From assembly GCF_014297445.1 (NCBI RefSeq), contig NZ_JACORU010000011.1, positions 62,001 to 126,000 on the forward strand: 64,000 nucleotides of DNA, written 5' to 3'. The DNA comes from Ramlibacter albus (GTDB lineage Bacteria; Pseudomonadota; Gammaproteobacteria; Burkholderiales; Burkholderiaceae_C). Both the position numbers and the translations under genes were made by a program. The notes under the pieces are model-generated. The model saw only the letters and a program-made list of their open reading frames with translations, was not told the origin of the DNA and made no database searches. This document shows, piece after piece, positions 26,345 through 34,656 of this stretch. The stretch's first letter is position 1. Each line of letters begins with the position of its first letter.

Positions 26345-28321
26345 ATGAGCGAAACAATCAACACGCCTCGCCAGGAGACCGTCACTGCAGGCATCAGCGA
26401 AGCCAAGCTTCTCGGCTCCCTGAAGCACCTCTTCGCAAGCAGCTTCTCCGTCCTCGGCGAGCTGATGCAGAACGCCAGACGTGCCCGTGCGAGCGGCGTC
26501 ACCTTCGACTTCGACCCCGACCAGAAGACGCTCACCGTGTGCGACGACGGCACGGGCATCGCTGACTTCCAGAACCTGGTCGTGCTGGCCCAGTCGGGCT
26601 GGGATGACGAGACGATGCTCACCGAGAACCCCTTCGGGATGGGCCTGTTCAGCGTGCTCTTTGCCTGCGAGGAAGTCACGTTCCGATCCCGCGGCCGCAG
26701 ACTTCGCGTCAGCATCGACGCAGTCGTTGAGAAGCGCGCGATCGCCGTCGACGTCGACGAGAGCGCCCCGGTGCAAGGAACACGGATCGAGATGCGCAAC
26801 CTCGCGCCGAATCTGCTGCCGGCGAAGCATGAAGTGCCCTCGGCCGGCATCGTCGGCTTGGCCCGTTACGAGATGGTCGAAGAGCTGCGCGCCTACGCCC
26901 AAGGCTTCGCCATCCCTGTCCGCTTGAATGGCGAGGACCTGCCGCGTCCTTTCGCGCAGGAGAACATCCCTGGCGAGAAGACGGACATCGGCTTCGTGTC
27001 GGTGTACGGCATCCACCGGGCGCCGGACCGGCAGGTCGTCATGGTGAACGCGCACGCCTACAACGTGTACTTTCTGCAGGGGCTGCCGATCAACGGCAGT
27101 GCGGTCCGCAACGGCACCCCGTGCGTGATCGTGCACCTCGACAACGCATCGTTCATCCCGAAGATGCCCGACCGTGCCCACCTCTACGATCAGGAGCGCG
27201 CCTTCAAGCGCATCTCCACGTCGCTGACGGAGCTCGTCGAGCGCTACCTTGTCGACCGGAAGGCCAAGCTCACGCCCAAGGAATTCGCGTCCCGCCACTG
27301 GACGGAATGCAAGGTGTTCCGGCGCTTGGACCTGATGAACGACGTCCCCTGGATCCCGGCGAGCCTCTTCTTCCGCATCGGAGCGATCCTGGAGAGCTCG
27401 GAGCGGATGATGGATCGCTGCACGGCGCTCGCTACGACGGCGCAGGGCGACCCGGAAGCACACCTGCTTTCTCGCGAAGACGTGGAGCAAGGCAAGTTCC
27501 GGATCTGGCGCAACACGCCGTACGCACCGTCCGCGAGTCGCGCGGCAGCACTGCTGCTGAAGGTGATGCAGCGCGAGGAAGTGCTCGCCCTGGCGGACAA
27601 CCTGCCCGAGGGTCACTGGCTCAACCTGTGCACACCGGATTGCGAGGGGTTCACGTTCGACGTCCACGCAAGCGGCTGTGCTGGCAAGGCGGACTACCAT
27701 GCCGGCGACTGGATGTCGAAGGTCACGATCCAGCTTGCCAGCCAGGCCGAGATCGTGATCAACGATCCCGACCAGCGGATGACACCGCTGCGCTGCATCG
27801 TGGAAGACGACTGGCTGCTCCTGCCGGCCGGCTTCACGGAGCGCAAGGCCTTCAACGCGGACTTGCCCTTCGGCGATCATGAAGCGGTCTGCCTCGTGAT
27901 CGGGCGCGGCATCCGCTGGGACCATCCCGTGGATGCGCTGTCCTCGTACACGGACGAAAACGACGAGTACCGCGACGACTGGCAGGAGAACAGTGCACGC
28001 CTGTGGAACGCGCTGGTCTCCGGTCTGCGCGGTGACAGCATCGCGGACCTGGTGGCCACGGCGCTGAACACCTGCACCGAGGTGGTCGCGTCCGAATGCC
28101 ATTTGCCGCACATGGCGGTGGTGCGAACGACGCTCGCCGAGCCCGGCACGCGCGTGCGCAACGCTCCCCGCATGGAGGTCGTCTGCCTGCAAGACGACGC
28201 CTTCTGGGAGTCGTTCGCCGCGAGCTTCGATTCGGCAGGGGACACCGCACTGAAGCAGCGGCTGCGCGACGCTTTCGTCGCCACCGTTCGTCCGGGAGAG
28301 ATCATCCGCACTGCGGAATGA
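26345..28321 (+). CDS. GHKL (Hsp90/MutL/MORC-type) ATPase
   Basis: A 658-residue protein with a GHKL nucleotide-binding domain at its N-terminus: the N box with N43 (ELMQNARRARASG), the G1 box DDGTGIADF at 67-75, and the G2 box FGMGLFSVLF at 97-106. The remaining 450 residues match nothing I recognise. Hsp90, MutL and MORC relatives act as ATP-driven clamps on proteins or DNA, and such ATPases occur in phage-defence loci. A strong terminator follows. Its substrate is unknown. Confidence 0.75.
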   Translation: MSETINTPRQETVTAGISEAKLLGSLKHLFASSFSVLGELMQNARRARASGVTFDFDPDQKTLTVCDDGTGIADFQNLVVLAQSGWDDETMLTENPFGMGLFSVLFACEEVTFRSRGRRLRVSIDAVVEKRAIAVDVDESAPVQGTRIEMRNLAPNLLPAKHEVPSAGIVGLARYEMVEELRAYAQGFAIPVRLNGEDLPRPFAQENIPGEKTDIGFVSVYGIHRAPDRQVVMVNAHAYNVYFLQGLPINGSAVRNGTPCVIVHLDNASFIPKMPDRAHLYDQERAFKRISTSLTELVERYLVDRKAKLTPKEFASRHWTECKVFRRLDLMNDVPWIPASLFFRIGAILESSERMMDRCTALATTAQGDPEAHLLSREDVEQGKFRIWRNTPYAPSASRAAALLLKVMQREEVLALADNLPEGHWLNLCTPDCEGFTFDVHASGCAGKADYHAGDWMSKVTIQLASQAEIVINDPDQRMTPLRCIVEDDWLLLPAGFTERKAFNADLPFGDHEAVCLVIGRGIRWDHPVDALSSYTDENDEYRDDWQENSARLWNALVSGLRGDSIADLVATALNTCTEVVASECHLPHMAVVRTTLAEPGTRVRNAPRMEVVCLQDDAFWESFAASFDSAGDTALKQRLRDAFVATVRPGEIIRTAE

Positions 28322-28343
28322 TCGCCGGCTCCGCAACAACCTT

Positions 28344-28377
28344 GAAAGGCCGCCCTCCGGGGCGGCCTTTCGCTTTT
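28344..28377 (+). terminator. Rho-independent terminator after the GHKL ATPase gene
   Basis: Stem GAAAGGCCGCC / GGCGGCCTTTC (28344-28354 and 28361-28371) with a six-base loop, followed by a T-rich run (CGCTTTT). Confidence 0.85.
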
Positions 28378-28463
28378 GGGAATGGGTGGACGTGATCTGT
28401 TGACGCGTCGAGCCACCGAGGAAGAAACTGCATTCGTGGCTACCTGATTTCTCGGGCCGCCTC

Positions 28464-28651
28464 GAAGGCGAAACGCCTTCCAAGAACTCTCGCAGCGGGC
28501 ATCCCGCTGCAGCGGCGCACCAGCCGCCAACTCGCAGCCCGTGCGGCCCGCCCGCCTTCGCTGCGTTCCACCACCCCAACACGCGCACCGCGCTGTGCCT
28601 AGCCATGCCATCGGTTTCCGTCGGCATCGCTAGGCGCTGCTCCGCTTCGGA
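28464..28651 (+). other. Second tandem hairpin array, leader of a small gene
   Basis: Six inverted repeats in 188 nt: GAAGGCG-aaa-CGCCTTC (28464-28480), GCAGCGGG-cat-CCCGCTGC (28492-28510), GCGGC/GCCGC (28512-28527), GCGC/GCGC (28583-28593), a long bulged stem GCCTAGC..GCTAGGC (28597-28635), and TCCG/CGGA (28641-28651). The first hairpin and its flanks match the one at 21588-21610 with a compensatory pair change (A-T to G-C). The array ends about 50 bp before the ATG at 28703. Confidence 0.6.
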
Positions 28652-28702
28652 CAGACCTAACCCCGCCGACGCACTGGCGACTTTTTCAGATGGAGAGTTC
28701 AC

Positions 28703-28900
28703 ATGCAAACCTTGATCCTCGGCCGATCGACACCCGCGTTCCGTCCGGCCTCGCCGGGCACGTTGCCGCCTTCGCAGTCCGCTCCGCCGGCGCCCATTGA
28801 CCGCGAGGTCGCTGCGCACTACCTCGGCTGTCTCGAGCGGCGCCAGGCCCTCGAACGCACTCGCGCCCTGGACTTCTTCCAGCAACTCGTCACCCGTTGA
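28703..28900 (+). CDS. Small hypothetical protein (65 aa)
   Basis: The ATG at 28703 follows GGAGAGTTC, a ribosome-binding motif shared with other genes of this element. The peptide has a Pro-rich first half and a helical second half (AAHYLGCLERRQALERTRALDFFQQ split at residue 60). Coupling with the Sel1-type gene 16 bp downstream suggests a common operon. No family is recognised. Confidence 0.6.
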   Translation: MQTLILGRSTPAFRPASPGTLPPSQSAPPAPIDREVAAHYLGCLERRQALERTRALDFFQQLVTR

Positions 28901-28915
28901 TCAAGGACCCCTGCC

Positions 28916-29863
28916 ATGAACTCGAACCGTTCCGCTTTCACGTGCCTGACCGCCGCAGATCTCGCCGACATCGCTGCCTCCCTGTGCTCGTCGATGTTCC
29001 GCGCTCACCTGGACACCTGGCGTGATGCGCTGCAAGGACGCGCGGAAGGCGCGGAGGGGGTGCCGGAAAGCTACCTGATGGCGATGCGAAAAGTCATCTC
29101 CGCTGAAGCCGCCGACCGCAGCATCGACTTCGAGGACGCGATCGCGGCGGTCATCGCAATCCACGCCCTCGGTACGACAGCGGCACGCGACACGGCTGCC
29201 CATCTCCTTCAGGACCTTCAGCTTCTCGGCAGCGAGACGGCGACCGTGCTGGCCGCAGCCCTGATGGTGCACGAGCCGGATGCCGGCGCCGCAGCGCGGG
29301 TTCAGGGCATCAGCCTGCTTCGCGCGCTGCGCTTGAACAGCCCTCGCGTCGACGTGCGCGCGCACGCAACGCTTCTCCTAGCAGATGCCTACCGGTGCGG
29401 CTTCGGGATCGAAAAGGACGTGCAGGTGGCGTTGCACCTGTACAGCGTGGCGCTCGAAGAGGGCGGCTGCGGCACGGGTCGCGCTCACTTTCACCTGGGA
29501 ACGTGGCTGCTGCGAACACCCACGGAGGGCGAGAGATCCCACGGTCCTCGAATTGCGAAGGCGGAGAAGCACTTCCGTGACGGAACTGATGCAGGCTGCA
29601 TGCGCTGCGTCGCCGCGTTGGGACTTCTCCATGCGAAAGGCCGAGCGAACCATCCGGATGTCGAGCTGGGACGCGAGCTGCTCGAGCTCGCCGCCAACGT
29701 CGGATTGGTCCCTGTCATCGACCAGTACGCTGATGCAGCGCCGGCGGTGCCGGCAGCGATCACGTTCCACCGCGGCAAATGGCACCGACGAGCCCGAGGA
29801 AAGAGCCTGAATTTCGTCCAGGGCCTGCGCAACCTGCTGCGCTCTTCGTTCCAAATGGCATAG
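28916..29863 (+). CDS. Sel1-like repeat protein
   Basis: A 315-residue helical protein. Residues 120-265 hold Sel1/TPR-type repeats, for example LLLADAYRCGFGIEKDVQVA, HFHLGTWLL and AALGLLHAKGRANHP. Sel1 repeats form protein-protein scaffolds. There is no signal peptide, so it is probably cytoplasmic. The following 68-aa gene begins 10 bp downstream. Confidence 0.75.
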   Translation: MNSNRSAFTCLTAADLADIAASLCSSMFRAHLDTWRDALQGRAEGAEGVPESYLMAMRKVISAEAADRSIDFEDAIAAVIAIHALGTTAARDTAAHLLQDLQLLGSETATVLAAALMVHEPDAGAAARVQGISLLRALRLNSPRVDVRAHATLLLADAYRCGFGIEKDVQVALHLYSVALEEGGCGTGRAHFHLGTWLLRTPTEGERSHGPRIAKAEKHFRDGTDAGCMRCVAALGLLHAKGRANHPDVELGRELLELAANVGLVPVIDQYADAAPAVPAAITFHRGKWHRRARGKSLNFVQGLRNLLRSSFQMA

Positions 29864-29873
29864 AGGTGCCACG

Positions 29874-30080
29874 ATGAAGAACCTCGTGAACTTCTTCCGC
29901 ACCGATCTTTCCGATGACGGCGCTGATCGGCTGCCGCTGCCGTCGGCACCCCGTGGTCGTGCCTACGCTGCCCAGCCGGACCGATTGCGCGGCGAGCACG
30001 CCCACGCCGGCCGCTTCCTGCCGAAGCCCTCTCGCGTGCTCATGGGATTCGTCCAGCCGCGTCTGCTTCCTGCCGCGTAG
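29874..30080 (+). CDS. Small hypothetical protein (68 aa)
   Basis: GAGG lies 7 bp before the ATG at 29874. The peptide starts MKNLVNFFRTDLSDDGADRL and is basic and Pro-rich towards the end. Its position in the same-strand gene series supports translation. Function is unknown. Confidence 0.5.
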   Translation: MKNLVNFFRTDLSDDGADRLPLPSAPRGRAYAAQPDRLRGEHAHAGRFLPKPSRVLMGFVQPRLLPAA

Positions 30081-30095
30081 CACGTTTGGCGCCTC

Positions 30096-30164
30096 TGCAC
30101 GCGGTCGCGTGCACCGCGCGCCAGCCCGTATCTCCGCATCCCCGCAGGCGCCGAAGTGCGCCTG
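30096..30164 (+). promoter_or_regulatory. Two hairpins in the leader of the helix-hairpin-helix gene
   Basis: TGCACGCG-gt-CGCGTGCA (30096-30113) and CAGGCGC-cgaagt-GCGCCTG (30145-30164) are perfect inverted repeats. The second ends 26 bp before the GTG start and just before the ribosome binding site GGAGGAG. Confidence 0.5.
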
Positions 30165-30190
30165 TCCGACTTCTTGGAGGAGAACTCTCC

Positions 30191-30952
30191 GTGCAAGACG
30201 CACTCAGCGTGGACCTGTACGTCCAGATCAAGGAATGGCTCTTGAACAACGATCCTGACGCCCACCGGATGCTGGCATGGGCCAGCACGGTGACAGCGCC
30301 CACGACGCCTGAGGCGCTCGCCGGGGAGATCGTCTGGGTTCAGCTCTGCGCGGGCCGCTCGACTCAAGCTGCGCGCACCATCGAACGGAAGGTTCGACGC
30401 GCGCTGGACGCCGGGGAACCCGTCGTCGAGGTGTTCGGCTATCGCGCGAAGGCGGCAGCGATCGAGCAGGTGTGGCGAGAGCGCTCGATGAACTTCGCGG
30501 CGATGCGCGCCGCGCTGGATTCCGGAAGCCCACAGGCGATCATCGATTGGTGCGCCAGCCTTCCGTTCATCGGGGATGACACCAAGTACCAGCTCGCGAA
30601 GAATTGCGGAGTGAGATCGGTTTGCAAACCTGATATCTGGATGTGCAGGCTCGCTGGGCTCGCTGACCGGCCGCGTCGTCCACTGCGAGAGCGGTTCGCC
30701 CGCTGCCAGGCGATGGCACAACAGCTTGCTGCAGGCACCGGAGACAGCGTCGCAGTGGTGGATTCCCTCCTGTGGCAGGCTGCGAACAAGGGCCTATTCG
30801 AGGTGACCTTCGATCCGCACCGCTTTCGCTTTCACGCGCGAGCCCCACGGGGTCGAAGCATCTTCGCTGCGGCCGGCGAAGTCCTGCCGCCGCCCATTCC
30901 CACACCGGGCACTAACCTTGACACGGGCCCCGCACGTGAGAGCCTGTCCTGA
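30191..30952 (+). CDS. Helix-hairpin-helix DNA-glycosylase-like protein
   Basis: The GTG at 30191 has GGAGGAG upstream and gives 253 residues. Residues 113-155 resemble the core of the HhH-GPD superfamily: the hairpin SLPFIGDDTKYQLAKNCGV, then KPDIWMCRLAGL, where D148 sits at the place of the catalytic Asp. The superfamily removes or rearranges bases in DNA. No iron-sulfur cysteines are seen. It starts a same-strand series that also holds an aGPT-PPlase-like gene, a second HhH protein. The substrate is unknown. Confidence 0.6.
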   Translation: MQDALSVDLYVQIKEWLLNNDPDAHRMLAWASTVTAPTTPEALAGEIVWVQLCAGRSTQAARTIERKVRRALDAGEPVVEVFGYRAKAAAIEQVWRERSMNFAAMRAALDSGSPQAIIDWCASLPFIGDDTKYQLAKNCGVRSVCKPDIWMCRLAGLADRPRRPLRERFARCQAMAQQLAAGTGDSVAVVDSLLWQAANKGLFEVTFDPHRFRFHARAPRGRSIFAAAGEVLPPPIPTPGTNLDTGPARESLS

Positions 30953-30980
30953 CAGCACGAATTTGCAAGGGAGACCAGTC

Positions 30981-31532
30981 GTGTCCGACAACGAGAGTGC
31001 AGGCGGCGGTGAGATGAATGAAGCGCAGGGAAGGGTTACGCTCGAGCGGTGGCTGCAGGCGAACACGCCCAACGAGGACGTCATGGAGGCATGGCGCATG
31101 CTGTGCGCGACGTTGGACGCCACGCGCGGCGGCACGGCAATACCCACTGGCGCGATCCACGAAGTGTGGACACGTACAGGCGGTCTAGCGTGGCCGCGCG
31201 GAGGAGAGACTCGGCCGGCTCTGCGCATCACACCGTGCGAGACATTCGGCGCCCGCGGGCGGACCTGGGCGCTGGCGGCCGATCAGCGGGGAACGCTTCT
31301 GGAAGCTGCCATCGAGGACTTGGACAGCCCGCCGTCTCCGACGCTCGAAGCCCTTTCACAAGACCCTGCGACGCCTCGTTGGCTTCTGCAAGCGATTGCG
31401 GGACTCGGCCAGCGCGATCCGGTGAAGGCGGCGGCCGAAGCGTCCGTTCTGGCTCGCACGCTCGCGCAGCGCGCCGAGCAGGTTGTGGCGGAGAGCGGCG
31501 CGCTTCCCGGGCAAAGCGGAACACCATGCTGA
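30981..31532 (+). CDS. Hypothetical protein (183 aa)
   Basis: The GTG at 30981 follows AAGGGAGACC, a good ribosome binding site. The protein is helical with a conserved-looking end, LSQDPATPRWLLQAIAG and ARTLAQRAEQV. Its last codons overlap the ATG of the aGPT-PPlase-like gene (31526), so translation of the two is coupled. It lies between the two HhH genes and may be a partner of either. Confidence 0.65.
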   Translation: MSDNESAGGGEMNEAQGRVTLERWLQANTPNEDVMEAWRMLCATLDATRGGTAIPTGAIHEVWTRTGGLAWPRGGETRPALRITPCETFGARGRTWALAADQRGTLLEAAIEDLDSPPSPTLEALSQDPATPRWLLQAIAGLGQRDPVKAAAEASVLARTLAQRAEQVVAESGALPGQSGTPC

Positions 31533-32410
31533 TCCCCGGCATCATTCCCGACCAGTTTGCCGTGCTGGTGGACTGGATCCGGGAGCGAGAAGCAGTGCGT
31601 GTGCGCAAAGAGGCCGGGGAGCCGTGGCCGTGGACGCACAACGCGAACCTTCGCGCCTTCCGATGGTGCAACGTCCGTCGCATGGACGATCGCGTCAGCA
31701 GGGAGCTGTTCACCAGCTGGTATGACCCCGCGGCGACACACGCCGAGCAGCTCATAGCCGCCACCATGGCCAGGCTCGTGAACTGGACCGATGCCCTCTT
31801 GGACTCGATGCAAGGTGCGCGGTTCGACTGCCAGCTGTTGCCGCAGGCACGCGCGCGTCTGCATGCGCGCGCAGAACGTGGCGACAAGGTGTTCACGGGC
31901 GCGTACATCGTGCCAGGCACACCAGGCCGTTCGAAGGTCGACAGCATCTGCGATGTCGTGAACCAGGTATCCGCGCAAGCGCAGCAGCTGCTCGCGCCCA
32001 GCATGCGCGGGACTTGGGAAAACCTGCTGGCGCTGGACGGCCTGGGCAGCTTCTTGGCCGGTCAGATCGTGGCGGACCTCGCCCACCTTCCCGCCGGCGC
32101 AGCGTGGCCCGACGCACAGACGTGGGCACCCGTGGGCCCGGGCAGCGCGCGAGGCTGGAATCGCCTTACAGGAATGCCTGTGCACCGGCACGTGTCGCAG
32201 TCGGAATTCGACGTGGCGTTGCCAACGGTGGTAGCCGCGCTGGAGCAGGCCATCCCAGACATCTGGGTGCAGCGCAAGCTCAGCGCGTTCGACGCCCAAA
32301 ACTGCCTATGCGAAGGCGACAAGAACTTCCGCCTGCTCCTGAACGAGGGGAAGGTACGCGCTCGGTACCACCCGCCAGCGACGCAGAGCAGCCTCGCATT
32401 GCACGTGTGA
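31526..32410 (+). CDS. aGPT-PPlase / 5-hmdU DNA kinase helical-domain family protein (putative DNA base hypermodification)
   Basis: The 294-residue protein shows the features of alpha-glutamyl/putrescinyl-thymine pyrophosphorylase-like proteins. These are an N-terminal block GEPWPWTHNANLRAFRWCNV followed by RRMDDRVSRE (residues 31-60), a helix-hairpin-helix LLALDGLGSFLAGQIVADL at 167-185, and APVGPGSARGWNRL at 201-214. In phages this HhH family was proposed to act on hydroxymethyl-uracil derived bases in DNA. No kinase domain or thymidylate-synthase-like hydroxymethylase is fused or nearby. The family match is by motif and unverified. Confidence 0.65.
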   Translation: MLIPGIIPDQFAVLVDWIREREAVRVRKEAGEPWPWTHNANLRAFRWCNVRRMDDRVSRELFTSWYDPAATHAEQLIAATMARLVNWTDALLDSMQGARFDCQLLPQARARLHARAERGDKVFTGAYIVPGTPGRSKVDSICDVVNQVSAQAQQLLAPSMRGTWENLLALDGLGSFLAGQIVADLAHLPAGAAWPDAQTWAPVGPGSARGWNRLTGMPVHRHVSQSEFDVALPTVVAALEQAIPDIWVQRKLSAFDAQNCLCEGDKNFRLLLNEGKVRARYHPPATQSSLALHV

Positions 32411-32418
32411 GCCCCATC

Positions 32419-32667
32419 ATGCACAAGGTGATCGACATCACACCCGTGGCCACGGCAACCGGCCTGTCGGGGAAACAGCTCGGCCGGTGCGACGCCTGCC
32501 CGGAGAACTGGTACTCGGCACCAGGCGGGCAGCAGCTCAAGCCGTATCCCCACTCGCGGTGCCTCGCACTCGCCCGCGACATCCCCATGGTGCTCGACGT
32601 GAAGGGCTCCTGGATGTACAGCGAGAAGCCCACAGATTGCCCGCGGCTGCCGACACCGAGCCGATGA
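32419..32667 (+). CDS. Small Cys-containing protein (82 aa)
   Basis: ATG at 32419; a GTG at 32407 overlapping the upstream stop is an alternative start. The segment GRCDACPENW and later PHSRCLALA give a C-x2-C...H-x2-C pattern that could bind zinc. It is followed by a coupled gene (ATGA at 32664). Function is unknown. Confidence 0.55.
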   Translation: MHKVIDITPVATATGLSGKQLGRCDACPENWYSAPGGQQLKPYPHSRCLALARDIPMVLDVKGSWMYSEKPTDCPRLPTPSR

Positions 32668-32879
32668 CAACGCAGACGCGCGAGCGATGCTTCGCTTGTG
32701 ACCGCGTGATCCGCGACAGAAATCCTCTGAGAGCAGACACCCGCGACGCGCAACTGGTGTTCGTCGGCAGCGACTGTTATCGCAAGATCGTCAACGCCGA
32801 CGACGACGGCTACCAGCCACCGAAGGGAGGTCCGCGCCTGTTCGCGCTCCCGGCCGGGGCTGCGCCAGCCGGCCGATAG
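32664..32879 (+). CDS. Small hypothetical protein (71 aa)
   Basis: The ATG overlaps the stop of the previous gene (ATGA). The peptide has RCFACDRVI and GSDCYRKIV, with three cysteines that could form a small zinc site; similar short proteins are common on proteobacterial plasmids. It ends two bases before the convergent methyltransferase gene. Confidence 0.6.
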   Translation: MTTQTRERCFACDRVIRDRNPLRADTRDAQLVFVGSDCYRKIVNADDDGYQPPKGGPRLFALPAGAAPAGR

Positions 32880-32881
32880 AG

Positions 32882-34264
32882 TCAGGCGATCGGCAACTGC
32901 CGAAGTAGCCGCGTGGTGATGGATCGGTAGCCGTTTTCGAGCCGAGGTGCTACCAGTTGGAACCAGTCCGCAGCCAGCGCGCCGGCGAGACATTCCTCGA
33001 TCTGCTCCAGCGAATACTCGCCGCTGCGCACGATGCTCAGGTTGTGGTTCACCGGAAGGACGCCAGCCGGGATGTGAACAGGTCGCAGGTTCTTGGCGAT
33101 GCGAGGAACCAGCAGGGAGGGACGAGACAGGTCGAAGCCATGGAACGGCTCGGGCGGCAGCCACGCGCAGGATGCCCGCCGGCCGCGGGCACACATGCGG
33201 GGCATGGTTCGCTCCAGGTGATCGAGCACGGCCTGGGGTGGCCGCGCGTGGGGTGTTGTCGCAACGGCGAATCTTGTCGGCTCGCGCAGCTGCCCGTCGC
33301 GGACATCGTCGGTGTCGATCGCAGGCACCAGATGCTCGCGCGGCAGGCCTTCGGCGACCGCTGCGTCGACGAGGAAGATCCCGGCTGTGCCGAGCCAGGG
33401 CGCGAGCCGGATGGAGCAGACATCGCCCAAGGTGCGACCTGTGGGCGCTTCCGCCGCCGTGGCGATGCCTGGATAGATCGGCGCCGCGGTGATGGGCACG
33501 CCCTCCGCAGACTTCAGCACGACGGCACACGGGTGCACGCGGGGCGGACTCCCGGCACGCCGCTGTTTCGGGCGGTAGAACGTGGAGTTGACGTCCAGAC
33601 GTTCAACATGGGCAAGGCGGAAGAAGCGGCCGACCTCCTCGCGCAGCCGCGCCGCGCCCTGGTTCCCCAACCATCTGTCACTCGTCACGAGCGCGAGCTC
33701 GCCACCTGGTCGCAAGACTTTGGCGGACCTGTCCATGAACGAGTGGAGCAGGTCGGCGCGGGCGTATTCAGGCACGAGCCGGGTGTACTCGTCGCGGAGC
33801 AGCTCGGGCACATTCAGCATCCTCGAGTAGGGCGGATTGCCGATCACGACGTCGAAGGTCGGTGCACGCGGGCCGTCCGTGAGGAAGTCGCCGCACCGCA
33901 CGAGCTCCCGAGCGATCTGGCGAGCTCGGTCCGGCGCATAGCCGAACTCGCCCAGCACGGCCGCGACGGTGCAACGGGCTTGCTCTGCCGCAAAAGGATG
34001 GATTTCCCACCCCTGGATTCGCGCGAGGAGTTCCGCGTCGTCAAGCTCGGAATGACGTTGCAGTAAACGCGCGAGCGCGCGCCGAAGGAAGGCTCCGTCA
34101 CCGCAAGACGTATCCACGAGGGCTCTCGTGCCGCATGGCCAGCTCACGCGGTCCAACAACGCGTCCACGACAGGCTCGCAGGTGTAGATCGCCGTCGCGA
34201 AATGGAGTTCGTCGATCGCCGATGCGCGCTCGTCACGTTGGAATAGGTCTGCTGTCGATTGCAT
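32882..34264 (-). CDS. Adenine-specific DNA methyltransferase (Eco57I-like)
   Basis: A 460-residue class I methyltransferase. The SAM-binding motif DTSCGDGAFL is at 51-60 and the catalytic motif IGNPPYSRM at 141-149 identifies it as an N6-adenine enzyme. The region after residue 230 would be the target recognition domain, ending with a block (FHGFDLSRPSLLVPRIAKNL) like those in Eco57I-type restriction-modification proteins. No nuclease is fused, and none adjoins. It could protect the element or act as an orphan epigenetic enzyme. Confidence 0.85.
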   Translation of the reverse strand: MQSTADLFQRDERASAIDELHFATAIYTCEPVVDALLDRVSWPCGTRALVDTSCGDGAFLRRALARLLQRHSELDDAELLARIQGWEIHPFAAEQARCTVAAVLGEFGYAPDRARQIARELVRCGDFLTDGPRAPTFDVVIGNPPYSRMLNVPELLRDEYTRLVPEYARADLLHSFMDRSAKVLRPGGELALVTSDRWLGNQGAARLREEVGRFFRLAHVERLDVNSTFYRPKQRRAGSPPRVHPCAVVLKSAEGVPITAAPIYPGIATAAEAPTGRTLGDVCSIRLAPWLGTAGIFLVDAAVAEGLPREHLVPAIDTDDVRDGQLREPTRFAVATTPHARPPQAVLDHLERTMPRMCARGRRASCAWLPPEPFHGFDLSRPSLLVPRIAKNLRPVHIPAGVLPVNHNLSIVRSGEYSLEQIEECLAGALAADWFQLVAPRLENGYRSITTRLLRQLPIA

Positions 34265-34347
34265 GAGACCACAATCTCACACGCGACACGGAAAGCAAGG
34301 CGATGCCGCGTGGTTGACAACACCTCGTCGCGTGCGACTCTGTCTTC

Positions 34348-34656
34348 ATGTACGTCGACCTTTCGAATCGCGCATCGGGCGCAGCTTCTCTCACGCCCCG
34401 CTCCAACAAGCCGGAGGTGCGCAATCCACTGTTGGCACTACCCAGCGCGGCCCGCGCCGCGGACATGCCGGCACCGGCGCGCGACTGGTTGCTGGCCCTG
34501 CTGCAGGACCTGCGGCGCGAGGCCCAGGAGCGGGCCAAGAAGGCTTGGGCTACGCGCAAGCCACCGCTGGCCTGTTACTGGCTCGCGGTGGCGGTCTACG
34601 CAGGGCACATCGGCCGGGTGCTTCGCCACTTCACAGGACCGGCCCACCATGGGTGA
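34348..34656 (+). CDS. Hypothetical protein (102 aa) coupled to a methyltransferase gene
   Basis: The ATG at 34348 begins 83 bp from the divergent methyltransferase start. The protein is Ala/Arg-rich and helical (ARDWLLALLQDLRREAQERA). Its stop overlaps the start of the next gene by 8 bp, which supports real translation. The family is not recognised. Confidence 0.55.
   Translation: MYVDLSNRASGAASLTPRSNKPEVRNPLLALPSAARAADMPAPARDWLLALLQDLRREAQERAKKAWATRKPPLACYWLAVAVYAGHIGRVLRHFTGPAHHG

Noticed and set aside
21574..28651. Retron or integron attC-like sites suspected from the hairpins
   Set aside because: No reverse transcriptase or integron integrase (IntI-type) is encoded, and the hairpins lack attC R/L box order.
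26189..28885. 898-aa minus-strand frame opposite the GHKL ATPase gene
   Set aside because: Antisense shadow; it crosses a strong terminator and hairpin leader and lacks domains.
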